Source: Oscillospiraceae bacterium (GTDB lineage Bacteria; Bacillota; Clostridia; Oscillospirales; Oscillospiraceae). From it: 64,000 nt of DNA. The notes beneath the pieces were generated by a model. It saw only the letters and a list, made by a program, of their open reading frames with translations. It searched no databases and had not been told where the DNA came from. The number at the start of each line of letters is the position of its first letter. Position 1 is the stretch's first letter. Position numbers and translations under genes: made by a program. The DNA is taken from NCBI GenBank assembly GCA_020025575.1, contig JAHHRW010000003.1:124001-188000 (forward strand), written 5' to 3'. Shown here piece by piece: positions 55,076-64,000 of the stretch.

Positions 55076-55774
55076 ATGTCAACTGTATTAGTTACCGGCG
55101 GTTCCCGGGGCATTGGTGCTGCAACCGTGCGCCGTTTCTGCCAATCCGGTCATCGGGTTTTTTTCCTTTATCAGAAACAGGCAGAGGCCGCAAACCGCCT
55201 TGCACTGGAAACCGGAGCAACTGCCATCTGTGCAGATGTTGCAAACAAAGCAGCTGTTGAGGCGGCATTTGCCCAAATCGGCTCCGTGGACATTTTGATT
55301 TGCAATGCAGGAATTAGCATGAATGGACTTATGAGTATGATGCCGGAATCCGATTGGGATCGCATCTTTGATGTGAATGTGAAAGGCATTTATAATTGCG
55401 TAAATGCGGCTATGTCTGGCTTTCTGTCTAAACAGGCAGGTTCCATTGTGACTGTAAGCTCTATGTGGGGCCAGGTTGGGGCAAGCTGCGAAACTGCCTA
55501 TTCCGCCACCAAGGGTGCCGTCATCTCCATGACCAAAGCCCTAGCAAAGGAACTGGGGCCATCTGGGATTCGGGTGAACTGCGTTGCACCCGGTGTCATC
55601 ATGACGGATATGTGCGGCAACTTAGAACCAGATGTTCTGGAGCAGCTGCGCAGCGAAACCCCCATCGGAAGAAACGGCACCCCAGAAGATGTGGCAGAGG
55701 CCATTGCGTTTCTAGCCAATGCAAAATTTATTACTGGACAAATTCTCGGTGTAAACGGTGGATTTGTCATTTAG
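55076..55774 (+). CDS. short-chain dehydrogenase/reductase, FabG-like
   Basis: This 232-residue classical SDR has the nucleotide motif VLVTGGSRGIGAATV at residues 5-19, DILICNAGISMNG, the catalytic serine in VTVSSMWGQVG, YSATKGAVISMTKAL (Tyr and Lys), and the C-terminal TGQILGVNGGFVI. It resembles 3-oxoacyl-ACP reductases, but no other fatty-acid gene is nearby, so the substrate is open. ATG 55076 follows AGAGAGGAC; a frame starting earlier overlaps the yabR stem. It lies 10 bases ahead of rpiB and may be a sugar-related oxidoreductase, a weak inference from context. Confidence 0.85.
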   Translation: MSTVLVTGGSRGIGAATVRRFCQSGHRVFFLYQKQAEAANRLALETGATAICADVANKAAVEAAFAQIGSVDILICNAGISMNGLMSMMPESDWDRIFDVNVKGIYNCVNAAMSGFLSKQAGSIVTVSSMWGQVGASCETAYSATKGAVISMTKALAKELGPSGIRVNCVAPGVIMTDMCGNLEPDVLEQLRSETPIGRNGTPEDVAEAIAFLANAKFITGQILGVNGGFVI

Positions 55775-55784
55775 GAGGAAAAAT

Positions 55785-56225
55785 ATGAAAATTTCAATTG
55801 CTTGTGATCACGGTGCATTGTCGCTGAAGAACGACATCAAGGAGCACCTGGAGAGTCTGGGCCACGAAGTCCATGATTTTGGTACTCACACCTTAGACAG
55901 CTGCGATTACCCCGACATGATTGCACCTGCCGCGAAAGCAGTTGCTGACGGTGAATGTGATAGAGGCATCGTTCTTTGCACCACCGGCATCGGCGCCTCG
56001 ATTGTGGCCAATAAGATCAAGGGCGTTCGCTGTGCACTTCTAAGCGATGTTCTGTCTGCCCGCATGACCCGTCTGCACAACGATACCAATGTAATGGCAT
56101 TGGGTGCCGGCATTATCGGTAAGAACCTGGCATTGGAAATCGTCGATGTGTGGTTGGAAACAGCGTTTTCTGGTGACGCCCGTCATCAGCGCCGTATCGA
56201 CAAGATTACAGCTCTCGAATCCTAA
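55785..56225 (+). CDS. rpiB: ribose-5-phosphate isomerase B
   Basis: This 146-residue RpiB/LacA/LacB protein has MKISIACDHGALSLKNDIK, DFGTHTLDSCDYPDMIAPAA, the active-site loop GIVLCTTGIGASIVANKIKGVR and the C-terminal FSGDARHQRRIDKIT. It interconverts ribose-5-phosphate and ribulose-5-phosphate. The Cys in the loop (LCTTGIG) is the catalytic base of the RpiB group. AGGAGG precedes ATG 55785. A strong bidirectional stem ends the transcript. Allose phosphate isomerase activity is a possible side function. Confidence 0.95.
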   Translation: MKISIACDHGALSLKNDIKEHLESLGHEVHDFGTHTLDSCDYPDMIAPAAKAVADGECDRGIVLCTTGIGASIVANKIKGVRCALLSDVLSARMTRLHNDTNVMALGAGIIGKNLALEIVDVWLETAFSGDARHQRRIDKITALES

Positions 56226-56236
56226 ATTGGTTACAT

Positions 56237-56267
56237 AAAAACCCGCCTTACATAAGGCGGGTTTTTT
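56237..56267. terminator. bidirectional terminator between rpiB and the solute-binding lipoprotein
   Basis: AAAAACCCGCCTTA, a two-base loop, TAAGGCGGGTTTTTT. The genes on either side converge. Confidence 0.9.
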
Positions 56268-56309
56268 GCGTCCTAGAGATTGTAGTATCATCGTCAGGCA
56301 GTATTGGGA

Positions 56310-57905
56310 TTATTCCTCTGTTGTTTCTTCCGTGGTTGCCGCTGCGCCCTCTAATGTCCTTACCTCTTCAATGCTTTTGCCCAGGGAATAATAGAAGATA
56401 TTATCCCGGCCCGGGTGCATCTCATCCACCAAGCCCCTTTTTCCGTAGACTGCATGACTCCTAAACAGGATTGGCACCAATTGTCCCTTTTCCATGATTG
56501 CCTGATGCAGATTATAATAGTTACCGCTATTTTCCAAAGCGTCATGACACAGGGCATAACAAGCCTCGTCAGACATGCCGCCATCGCTCAGCGCACCGTA
56601 AGGCGCAAAGAACTCGCTCAAATCCATGGTCGCGGAAAGCTTTGTCTGGCCCAGATACAGATCGTAGTTTCCCATTGCCAATCCCTCTCGATAGTTTGCG
56701 CTGGTATCACTCTCTACCTTTACCACAAGGCCGCAGTCCGTAAGCATCTGTGCAATCTCCCGGGCCACCTGAAGGCGAACAGAATCACTTTTGTTTACAT
56801 ACAGGATGATTTCTGTCCCCCGCATACCGGCTCTCGTCAAGGCCTCTTCAAACCGAGCCGAGTCAAATGTAACCTTGCTTGCCAATCCTCTATGGTAGAA
56901 CGGAGAATTGGGCGAAGCAGGCAAAGTCGAAATCATACCAAATCCATTGTAGTATTTTTCAAGAATCTTTGGACGGTCAATTGCATAAGTCAGCGCTTTT
57001 CGCACCTCTGGATTAGAAAAGACCTCACTGGAAGAATTGGTCGCCAAATACAAGAATCCACCGGTATCCTCTTCCCAGAGCTCGTAATCACACCGATATT
57101 GAGCATAGCTGGCTGCTCCGGGATCAGCCGTGGAAATTCCAACATTTTCAAATTCAAATGCATCACGGACATCCGTTGCGTTTTCAAAAGTGCGCAGGGT
57201 GATTGTCTCCGATGTCAAAGGCAACTCTGCCTTGCACCACCATGTCTGGTTACGCTGCAGCACCAATCCGGATGCAGCACTCTGCAAACGGTACGGACCG
57301 GAGCCAACTGGCTGCGCATTTTCCAGCGTATCCTTCTTTACGATGGGAACCGTCAAAAGCATCGGCAGATTCTCATACGGGACATAGGTGGTCACCCGCA
57401 CTGTGCTGGCATCTAGTGCAGAAATCTCGCCAACATAGTCAAACCGTCCTCTGTAAATCGAACTGTCTCTGGCATACTGCAGGCTTGCTGCAACATCTTC
57501 TGCAGTCAGTGCACTGCCATCTGCAAAAGTGGCCGTTTCCAAGTAAAGCGTATATACCGTCAAATCCTCTGATACTGTAAAATCTTTGCACAGAATGGGT
57601 TCTGCCTCATAGTCTTGATTCATTGCAAACAAGCCCTGATAAAGCAAAGAAAACAGCATCCGATTGTTAATATTCGTACACAAATAAGGGTTAAATCCCT
57701 CTTTTGGATAGTAGGCAAGGGTGAATGCATTTTTCTGGGTTTCCAATTCACCGGGAGCCTTCATCTCCGTAGGCTTTGTTTGCTGGGATGGCTGGGTGTA
57801 ATCTGCCAGACCATCCCCGGTGGGCACATAAGCACCATCTGATTCACAGCCTGCAAACAGCCCCAACATCAATGCCAGGCAAAGCAGCATTGCAATTTTT
57901 CTCAT
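56310..57905 (-). CDS. peptide/oligopeptide-type ABC solute-binding lipoprotein (SBP family 5)
   Basis: This 531-residue lipoprotein has signal MRKIAMLLCLALMLGLFAGC with Cys20 as the lipidation site. A Thr/Gln/Pro-rich linker precedes the SBP_bac_5 fold: GFNPYLCTNINNRMLFSLLYQGLF, FADGSALTAEDVAASLQYA, PVGSGPYRLQS, and SNPEVRKALTYAIDRPKIL. Members bind peptides, nickel or other ligands outside the cell and deliver them to a permease. No permease or ATPase is adjacent, so it is an orphan. It overlaps pgeF by four bases, which hints at a wall-derived peptide ligand, but that is inference only. It ends in an acidic Thr/Glu tail. Confidence 0.9.
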   Translation of the reverse strand: MRKIAMLLCLALMLGLFAGCESDGAYVPTGDGLADYTQPSQQTKPTEMKAPGELETQKNAFTLAYYPKEGFNPYLCTNINNRMLFSLLYQGLFAMNQDYEAEPILCKDFTVSEDLTVYTLYLETATFADGSALTAEDVAASLQYARDSSIYRGRFDYVGEISALDASTVRVTTYVPYENLPMLLTVPIVKKDTLENAQPVGSGPYRLQSAASGLVLQRNQTWWCKAELPLTSETITLRTFENATDVRDAFEFENVGISTADPGAASYAQYRCDYELWEEDTGGFLYLATNSSSEVFSNPEVRKALTYAIDRPKILEKYYNGFGMISTLPASPNSPFYHRGLASKVTFDSARFEEALTRAGMRGTEIILYVNKSDSVRLQVAREIAQMLTDCGLVVKVESDTSANYREGLAMGNYDLYLGQTKLSATMDLSEFFAPYGALSDGGMSDEACYALCHDALENSGNYYNLHQAIMEKGQLVPILFRSHAVYGKRGLVDEMHPGRDNIFYYSLGKSIEEVRTLEGAAATTEETTEE

Positions 57906-58708
57906 GCGTTATTTTCTCCTTTGCAGACGATGATTGCCGCCATTGATCCACGATTTTTCCCAACAACACGATGGGACCAAAACCGCTGAGGCTGGCACGC
58001 AGTACATTCTGCACTGACATCCACAGCTTGCACACCGGCACGATTCAGCAGCAGACGATTGACACCTTTCAGGTCCACATGGTACTTATCGCCCTTGCTC
58101 ACAATGAATTGATTGCCATCGGAACCAAGTATTTCCACAATCGCCTGGGGGACATCTGCATCTGTTTCAAAACAGCACTGGCCGATATTCGGGCCGATGG
58201 CTGCACAGATATTGGCCGGCTTGCATCCGTAGCTTTCGCACATTGCTCTAACCGCATCTCCGGCAATATCTGCCACGGTTCCCCGCCAACCGGCATGAAC
58301 CGCCCCTACTGCACCGTTCTCCCTATCCCACAACAAGATGGGAGTGCAGTCTGCGGTAAAAACCGTCAGTGCCAGTCCTTTTGTGTTGGTAATCAGCGCA
58401 TCACACTCCGGCTCCACCGGGCGAAACAAGCCTTCCCCGGCATTTTTTTGGGTGACCTTGCGAACAATATTGGTGTGTGTCTGGCGGGTAAAAACCACAT
58501 CCTCAGGGGCAAATCCTACCGCATTGCCGAGAATGCGGTAGTTTTCCAGAACATTTTCCGGATTGTCCCCCCGACTTGTCCCCAAATTCAGGCTGGCCAG
58601 ATTCCCCGTGCTGACGCCTCCCATACGCGTAGAAAAGCAATGGGGAACTGCAATCGAATCAGAGGTCAGATATTCCAATTTCCCATAGATTTCATTGATA
58701 AAGGCCAT
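57902..58708 (-). CDS. pgeF: peptidoglycan editing factor PgeF (YfiH/laccase-domain)
   Basis: This 268-residue protein has the Cu-oxidase_4 pattern: PHCFSTRMGGVSTGNLASLNL, FTRQTHTNIVRKV (His), the FTADCTPILLW motif, GAVHAGWRGTVADIAGDAV (His) and CTACQPQRFWSHR (Cys and His). The family trims incorrect amino acids from UDP-MurNAc and has laccase-like and purine-nucleoside phosphorylase activities in some cases. ATG 58708 follows GGAGGAAAG. It is 17 bases after the secA stop and overlaps the solute-binding gene by four bases, so a secA-pgeF-SBP transcript is possible; no terminator separates secA from it. Confidence 0.93.
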   Translation of the reverse strand: MAFINEIYGKLEYLTSDSIAVPHCFSTRMGGVSTGNLASLNLGTSRGDNPENVLENYRILGNAVGFAPEDVVFTRQTHTNIVRKVTQKNAGEGLFRPVEPECDALITNTKGLALTVFTADCTPILLWDRENGAVGAVHAGWRGTVADIAGDAVRAMCESYGCKPANICAAIGPNIGQCCFETDADVPQAIVEILGSDGNQFIVSKGDKYHVDLKGVNRLLLNRAGVQAVDVSAECTACQPQRFWSHRVVGKNRGSMAAIIVCKGENNA

Positions 58709-58725
58709 ATCTTTCCTCCTTTTGT

Positions 58726-61488
58726 TTATTCTCTGCCAGCAGCAATATCCTTTTCTCTGCAGCACTTTTTATACTTCTTGCCGCTGCCGCAAGGACAAGG
58801 ATCGTTGGGGCCCACCTTCTTTGCGGTGTTGCGGACAGGTTGCTTTTTCACAACGGAATCCCCGTTGCCCACTGCATGGATCTCCTTGGCAACCTTTTCA
58901 CGCTTGACCGTCTCAGCAGGCTGTACCCGAACCAGGAACAGACGGCGTACCATCTCCTCCCGAATGGCATTGATGGTAGCCTCAAACATCTCATAGCCCT
59001 GCTCGCGGTACTCGATGACCGGGTCATGCTGACCGTAAGCCCTCAGACCAACACCCTGCTTCAGTTCATCCATCGCATCGATGTGATCCATCCAATACTC
59101 GTCCACCACACGCAGCATAATCACGCGCTCCAACTCACGCATGAGTTTCTCGCCGTAAGCAGTTTCCTTGGCCTGATAGGTCTTTTCTGCACAATCGAAG
59201 AGTTTCTGTTCCAGCTGACCGGGCTGCATTGCTGCGAGCTCCTCATCAGTGAAATGAACCATCCCCTTGGGGAAATAGATATTGTCCATATGCGCCAGCA
59301 GTGCAGCAAGCTCCTGCTGATTGGAAATCGCACCCTGTTCCGCGGTAACCGTTGCAACCAATCCCTCGATGACTCTGTGCAGATTGTTCATCACCGTGTC
59401 CCTCAGATTATCACCATCAAGGACTTGCCGGCGCTGTCCGTAAATCACCTCACGCTGGGTGTTCATAACATCGTCATACTCCAGAACACTCTTTCTGGAG
59501 CGGAAGTTTCTGCTTTCTACGTTCTTCTGGGCATTTTCTACTGCGTTGGACAAAATCTTCTGGTCGATGGGCGTATCCTCATCCAGCCCCAGGGTGTCCA
59601 TCATAGACATAATACGCTCAGAAGAGAACAGACGCATCAGATCGTCTTCCATGCTCAGATAGAAACGGCTCTCACCGGGGTCACCCTGACGGCCTGCACG
59701 GCCACGGAGCTGATTGTCGATACGGCGAGACTCATGACGCTCGGTACCGATGATAAACAGGCCGCCGGCCTCTTTTACTTTGCGTGCATAGTCGGCAATC
59801 CGAGCCTTATGCATGCCCAGCAGCTCCTCATACTGCTTACGCACTGCCAGAATTTCCGGATCATTGGTCTCAGCATAGGAGTTTGCCTCCTGCAGCAGCT
59901 CCTCACTGACATCCTGCTTGCGCAGATCGTTCAGTGCCATATACTCAGCATTACCACCCAGCATAATGTCCGTACCACGGCCAGCCATATTGGTTGCGAT
60001 GGTAACGGCACCATAGTAGCCTGCCTGCGCAACAATCTGCGCCTCCATTTCGTGGTACTTTGCGTTCAGGACATTATGGGGAATTCCCTCTTTTTTCAAC
60101 AGCTTGCTGAGGACCTCACTCTTTTCAATAGAGATCGTACCTACCAGAACAGGCTGCCCCTTTTCGTGGCATTCCTTAACCTGACGGACGATGGCACGGA
60201 ACTTGCCTGCCTCCGTCTTGTAAACTACATCAGGATGATCCACACGCGCAACCGGACGGTTGGTGGGAATCTCCACAACATCCAGCTTATAGATGGTACC
60301 AAATTCCTCTTCCTCAGTCAAAGCGGTACCGGTCATACCGGACAGTTTGTTGTACAGGCGGAAGAAGTTCTGGAAGGTAATGGTTGCCAGCGTTTTGGAC
60401 TCCCCTGCTACCTTTACGCCTTCCTTCGCCTCAATGGCCTGGTGCAGGCCTTCATTATAACGACGACCATACATCAAACGACCGGTAAATTCATCAACAA
60501 TGATGATCTGACCGTCCTTGACCACATAATCAATATCCTTCTTCATCAAGCCCCGGGCTTTCATCGCCTGATTGATGTGGTGAGAAAGGGTTGCATTGTC
60601 CGGATCTGCCAGATTTTCCACACCAAAGAACTTTTCAGCCTTTTCAATGCCGGATGCCGTCAAGGAAACCGTCTTGGATTTTTCATCCACAATATAGTCA
60701 CAGTCATAATCGTCCTGCACTTCCTTTTCGTCCGTCTTGGCAAAGACCTGCTTGCGCAGCTTGGAAACGAAGGCATCTGCAGTCTCATAAAGCTTGGAAG
60801 AATCATCACCCTTGCCGGAAATAATCAGCGGGGTACGCGCTTCATCAATGAGAATCGAGTCCACTTCGTCCACGATGGCAAAGTTATGACCACGCTGGAC
60901 CATCTCTTCCTTATAAATAGCCATGTTATCACGAAGATAGTCAAAACCCAGCTCGTTATTGGTGCAGTAGGTGATATCTGCTGCATAAGCTACTTTTCGT
61001 TCAGCAGGACTCATGCCGGGAACCACCAGACCGACGCTCATACCCATGTAGCGGTAAACCTTACCCATCCACTCAGAGTCACGACGGGAAAGGTAATCGT
61101 TCACGGTGACAACATGAACGCCTTTTCCGGTCAGCGCATTCAGATAACATGGCAGGATGGCAACCAAGGTTTTACCTTCACCGGTTTTCATTTCTGCGAT
61201 TCTGCCCTGGTGCAAAATGATACCGCCAATCAACTGCACCGGATAGGGCCGCATGCCCAGAACGCGGTCAGCCGCCTCCCGGATGGCTGCGAACGCCTCA
61301 GGGAGCAGATCGTCCAAGGTTTCTCCTTTGGTCAGACGTTCCTTAAATTCTGCAGTCTTTGCTTTTAATGCATCTTCTGACAGTGCTTTATATTCATTCT
61401 CCAATCCCAGGATCTTGTCCACCAGGGGTTGGATTTTCTTGACCTCCCGATCAGATCGGGTGCCAAAGATTTTTGAGAACAATCCCAT
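58726..61488 (-). CDS. secA: preprotein translocase ATPase SecA
   Basis: This 920-residue SecA has NBD1 with [14 protein letters not shown] (Walker A), the [23 protein letters not shown] region and a preprotein-binding insert. NBD2 shows [12 protein letters not shown] and [17 protein letters not shown], followed by a scaffold helix. The C-terminal metal tail [14 protein letters not shown] binds zinc and SecB or phospholipids. It drives post-translational export through SecYEG. ATG 61488 follows AAAGGAGAT; the 13 codons upstream are not supported. It lies downstream of rsmE but across a stem, and upstream of pgeF. Confidence 0.98.
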   Translation of the reverse strand: MGLFSKIFGTRSDREVKKIQPLVDKILGLENEYKALSEDALKAKTAEFKERLTKGETLDDLLPEAFAAIREAADRVLGMRPYPVQLIGGIILHQGRIAEMKTGEGKTLVAILPCYLNALTGKGVHVVTVNDYLSRRDSEWMGKVYRYMGMSVGLVVPGMSPAERKVAYAADITYCTNNELGFDYLRDNMAIYKEEMVQRGHNFAIVDEVDSILIDEARTPLIISGKGDDSSKLYETADAFVSKLRKQVFAKTDEKEVQDDYDCDYIVDEKSKTVSLTASGIEKAEKFFGVENLADPDNATLSHHINQAMKARGLMKKDIDYVVKDGQIIIVDEFTGRLMYGRRYNEGLHQAIEAKEGVKVAGESKTLATITFQNFFRLYNKLSGMTGTALTEEEEFGTIYKLDVVEIPTNRPVARVDHPDVVYKTEAGKFRAIVRQVKECHEKGQPVLVGTISIEKSEVLSKLLKKEGIPHNVLNAKYHEMEAQIVAQAGYYGAVTIATNMAGRGTDIMLGGNAEYMALNDLRKQDVSEELLQEANSYAETNDPEILAVRKQYEELLGMHKARIADYARKVKEAGGLFIIGTERHESRRIDNQLRGRAGRQGDPGESRFYLSMEDDLMRLFSSERIMSMMDTLGLDEDTPIDQKILSNAVENAQKNVESRNFRSRKSVLEYDDVMNTQREVIYGQRRQVLDGDNLRDTVMNNLHRVIEGLVATVTAEQGAISNQQELAALLAHMDNIYFPKGMVHFTDEELAAMQPGQLEQKLFDCAEKTYQAKETAYGEKLMRELERVIMLRVVDEYWMDHIDAMDELKQGVGLRAYGQHDPVIEYREQGYEMFEATINAIREEMVRRLFLVRVQPAETVKREKVAKEIHAVGNGDSVVKKQPVRNTAKKVGPNDPCPCGSGKKYKKCCREKDIAAGRE

Positions 61489-61609
61489 TTCAAATCTCCT
61501 TTCGGTTTTTCCCATGAAACAGAGCATAGAAAACCATTTTCAGACATTATAGCACACCTATTAAAAAAAGAATAGACATTTTTGTGAATAACACATCCAT
61601 TGATTCACA

Positions 61610-61637
61610 AAAAACCACCCCTTTACGAGGTGGTTTT
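61610..61637 (-). terminator. terminator of rsmE
   Basis: AAAACCACC and GGTGGTTTT pair around a loop of about 10 bases, with TTTTTT on the minus strand. Confidence 0.85.
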
Positions 61638-61644
61638 CAAAATA

Positions 61645-62376
61645 TCAAAATTCACCGGCAGCATACATCACTGCAGACAGTGCGCACAACGGTGCCGTTT
61701 CGCAGCGCAGGATTCGTTTTCCAAGGGTGCAGACCCGAAACCCTGCATCCATCGCCCTCTGTACTTCACCTTCCTCCAAGCCACCTTCCGGCCCGGTAAG
61801 CAGCGCAGCCGTCCTGAATGTGTGCTCAGTCAGCGCCATATGCAGCGTTGTTGCCCGTTCATTTTCATAGAACATCATGGGCAGATCTGCCTGCGCTCCA
61901 CGCTTGAGTGCCTCTGCATAACTGGGAAGTACAACAACCTGTGGAATTCTGCCCCGGCCGGACTGTTCCGCAGCGGATGATGCAATTTTCTGCCAACGCT
62001 CCAGTTTCTTCTTCAGACTCTTTTCATCTGGTTTGGATACACACCGAGCAGATGGAAATGCCACAATCTCATAAACCCCCAGTTCGGTTGCCTTCTGAAT
62101 CACGTGCTCCAGCTTGTCCGCCTTTGGAAAAGCCATGTACACGCTGACCTGAACCGCCGGCTCAGAGTCAGACTCTCTGCGTTCGTTCACATCCAGCGTG
62201 ATTTGCTTGGGTGTTACCTCTGCAACCGTACAAAGGCATTCTTTTCCCTGACCATCGCAAACCAGTACCTGTTCATTGGTCTTTAGACGCAGCACCTTGG
62301 CATGGGCAGCATTTTCTCCGGTAAGCACCAGCATATCTTGCATCATCTGCTCCGGTTCTACAAAAAATCTTGTCAT
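61645..62376 (-). CDS. rsmE: 16S rRNA (uracil(1498)-N(3))-methyltransferase
   Basis: This 243-residue SPOUT methyltransferase starts MTRFFVEPEQMMQDMLVLTG (PUA-like N-terminus). It has KADKLEHVIQKATELGVYEI, SARCVSKPDEKSLKKKLERW, the trefoil-knot motif LLTGPEGGLEEGEVQRAM and the closing LRCETAPLCALSAVMY. It uses SAM to methylate U1498 of 16S rRNA. AGGAG is six bases before ATG 62376. It follows yifB by 33 bases and is probably cotranscribed with it. Length is normal. Confidence 0.95.
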   Translation of the reverse strand: MTRFFVEPEQMMQDMLVLTGENAAHAKVLRLKTNEQVLVCDGQGKECLCTVAEVTPKQITLDVNERRESDSEPAVQVSVYMAFPKADKLEHVIQKATELGVYEIVAFPSARCVSKPDEKSLKKKLERWQKIASSAAEQSGRGRIPQVVVLPSYAEALKRGAQADLPMMFYENERATTLHMALTEHTFRTAALLTGPEGGLEEGEVQRAMDAGFRVCTLGKRILRCETAPLCALSAVMYAAGEF

Positions 62377-62409
62377 AGATTACTCCTACTCATTCGTTAT
62401 TCCGAATTA

Positions 62410-63927
62410 TTACGGATTTCCCAAATTTACAGCCCGATACTGAATGGCCTCAGCCAGATGCTCCGGCCCAATCTTTTCAGCGCCTGCAAGATCTGCAATG
62501 GTTCTGGCAACCTTCAAAATCCGGTCATAGCTCCGTGCTGTCAGGCCCATGGCATCAAATGCCTGTTTCATAAGACTTGCACAGGTATCGTTCAGCTCGC
62601 AGTATTGACGCAGGTGGGCTGAAGTCATCCGTGCATTACATAATCCGGTGTTTTCACCAAATCTTCGATGCTGTATACTCCGGGCAGCATCCACCCTATG
62701 CTTGATTTGCTCTGAAGATTCCGCCACTTTCCGCTGCCGCAGTTCTTCAAAATGCACCGAAGGCACTTCCACCACAATGTCAATTCTATCAAGCATGGGG
62801 CCGGAGATTCGGCTGCGATAGTTCTGAACACTGCGCTCAGAGCAGGTGCATCTGCCGCCCACGTCCCCATACCAGCCGCATTTGCACGGATTCATGGCGC
62901 ACACCAGCATAAACTCCGACGGGTAGCTAACTGCCCCGGATGCCCTGGAAATTGTAACGCGCCCATCCTCCAAAGGCTGTCGCATCAAATCCAATGTATC
63001 CTTGCGAAATTCCGGGAGCTCATCCAGAAACAGTACACCCATATGGGCAAGGGAAATCTCTCCAGGTTTCGGATTACTTCCGCCCCCGGCAAGGCCGGCA
63101 TTAGATATGGTATGGTGCGGTGAACGAAAGGGTCTCTGGGTAACCAGCGGTTCCTTTGCAGAAAGCATTCCCATCACCGAATAGATTTGACTGACTTCCA
63201 GTGATTCTTCCCGGGTCATTCTGGGCATAATAGAAGGCAGGCGCTTGGCGAGCATGCTTTTTCCGGAACCCGGAGGGCCAATCAGCAGTACATTATGGCT
63301 GCCGGCAGCTGCCACTTCCAGGGCTCGTTTCACATTCTCCTGCCCCAGCACATCCGCAAAATCCAGCGTTTTCTGGTTTTGTTCCGCAGGAATCCATTCT
63401 TCCGCCGGCTCTGCCGCAGATTTCCCATTGAGTATATCCGCCACCTGACGCAGATTGGAAACCCCATAAATCTTTGGCCCCCTTGCAAGCGTTGCCTCTG
63501 CCGCATTTTCCGCCGGCACAAACAGGTTTTGAATCCCCTCTCGTTTTGCAGCCAATGCCATGGGCAAAACGCCATGAATCGGGCGTATTCCCCCATCCAG
63601 ACCCAGCTCCCCCAAAAAAGCCGTTTTTGCAGTGGGGTGCCTGATGGCTCCCGCTGCACACAGAATGCTCAGAGCAATGGGTAAATCATACTGAGAGCCT
63701 GCCTTTTTCACATTTGCAGGAGCCAGATTCACCGTAATGCGGCTCACCGGAAACGTAAAGCCGCTCATCTTGGCGGCAGCCCGGACACGCTCCCGTGCCT
63801 CTTTCACCGCAGCATCCGGCAGTCCAACGATATCAAATCCCGGCAGCCCATTTGAAATATAGCACTCAGCCATCACGCAGCAGCCCTGAATGCCTGTTAT
63901 TGCCAAAGTGGATACACTGCAAATCAC
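62410..63927 (-). CDS. YifB/ComM family Mg-chelatase-like AAA+ ATPase
   Basis: From GTG 63927 (GGAGGG six bases upstream) the product is 505 residues. It has the N-terminal ChlI domain (GLPGFDIVGLPDAAVKEARERV and VNLAPANVKKAGSQYDLPIA), the AAA+ core with Walker A LLIGPPGSGKSMLAKRLP, GVLFLDELPEF (Walker B), a zinc-like cluster MNPCKCGWYGDVGGRCTCSE, and a C-terminal lid. ComM helps branch migration during natural transformation in Gram-negatives. With comEC also in this window, a similar role is plausible, but the Firmicute function is unproven. The frame extends upstream to a TTG at 63951 without a better signal. It leads yifB-rsmE. Confidence 0.92.
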   Translation of the reverse strand: MICSVSTLAITGIQGCCVMAECYISNGLPGFDIVGLPDAAVKEARERVRAAAKMSGFTFPVSRITVNLAPANVKKAGSQYDLPIALSILCAAGAIRHPTAKTAFLGELGLDGGIRPIHGVLPMALAAKREGIQNLFVPAENAAEATLARGPKIYGVSNLRQVADILNGKSAAEPAEEWIPAEQNQKTLDFADVLGQENVKRALEVAAAGSHNVLLIGPPGSGKSMLAKRLPSIMPRMTREESLEVSQIYSVMGMLSAKEPLVTQRPFRSPHHTISNAGLAGGGSNPKPGEISLAHMGVLFLDELPEFRKDTLDLMRQPLEDGRVTISRASGAVSYPSEFMLVCAMNPCKCGWYGDVGGRCTCSERSVQNYRSRISGPMLDRIDIVVEVPSVHFEELRQRKVAESSEQIKHRVDAARSIQHRRFGENTGLCNARMTSAHLRQYCELNDTCASLMKQAFDAMGLTARSYDRILKVARTIADLAGAEKIGPEHLAEAIQYRAVNLGNP

Positions 63928-64000
63928 GACAATCCCTCCAAATCCAAACACTTGTTACATAATACCCTACACCGTACAAAAAGGCAATCCCCTCAAAGTT
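63928..64000. other. right edge of window, upstream of yifB
   Basis: I see no gene in these last 73 bases. They carry the yifB ribosome binding site region and perhaps part of its promoter, which is not clear enough to call. Confidence 0.4.

Noticed and set aside
58840..61368. 842-codon plus-strand open frame opposite secA
   Set aside because: It is a shadow of the secA codon pattern. The product is His/Leu/Gln-rich with no family features.
1..64000. tRNA, rRNA, CRISPR arrays, insertion sequences, prophage or attachment sites
   Set aside because: I scanned for T-arm consensus, repeat-spacer periodicity, transposase-like proteins and long terminal repeats, and found none. This is a visual check, not a program run.

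Overview
The window looks like a chromosomal core segment of a spore-forming, low-to-mid GC member of the Clostridia, most likely Oscillospirales (Oscillospiraceae-like). This rests on PolC, RNase M5, IreB, YabP/YabQ/DivIC/YabR, SpoVAD/SpoVAE, two T-box leaders, an L10 leader and strong AGGAGG ribosome binding sites. The genus is not resolvable from sequence alone. I see no rRNA, tRNA, insertion sequence, prophage or CRISPR array.

Layout. 1-1.7 kb: end of tcdA, two overlapping half-size TauE/SafE transporters, convergent ruvX. 1.7-5.5 kb: rpmG-secE-nusG-rplK-rplA, then rplJ-rplL behind an L10 leader. 5.5-7.7 kb: an orphan membrane protein and a CofE-like ligase. 7.8-20.5 kb, minus strand: Mrp-type ATPase, comEC-holA-rnmV-ABC-F, T-box-controlled alaS, pepF with a small unknown gene, and udp. 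20.6-31.1 kb, minus strand: pyrH-frr-uppS-cdsA-dxr-rseP-ispG-polC, which links nucleotide supply, translation, isoprenoid and lipid-carrier synthesis, membrane proteolysis and replication. 31.3-38.5 kb: glnS, an SLH-anchored polysaccharide deacetylase, a YhbD-like regulator with a bactofilin-like protein, and nnrD-lipoprotein-mazF.

38.5-46.7 kb is the most interesting part. A single plus-strand operon (aroF-tyrA-aroB-aroA-aroC-pheA-aroE/K-aroQ) encodes all seven shikimate steps plus the committed Phe and Tyr enzymes. It is preceded by a 21-residue leader peptide with a Phe/Tyr run, mutually exclusive pairings and a perfect 12-bp intrinsic terminator. This is a textbook layout for ribosome-mediated transcription attenuation, in a phylum where T-box and TRAP control are the better-known solutions. 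The next operon, pheST, is governed by a T-box with a likely UUC specifier, so phenylalanine would be sensed twice, by two mechanisms, in adjacent operons.

47-64 kb: pheST, ireB and a small unknown gene, spoVAD-spoVAE, a DUF308 protein, yabP-yabQ-divIC-yabR, an SDR reductase with rpiB, then minus-strand pgeF with an orphan solute-binding lipoprotein, secA, and yifB-rsmE.
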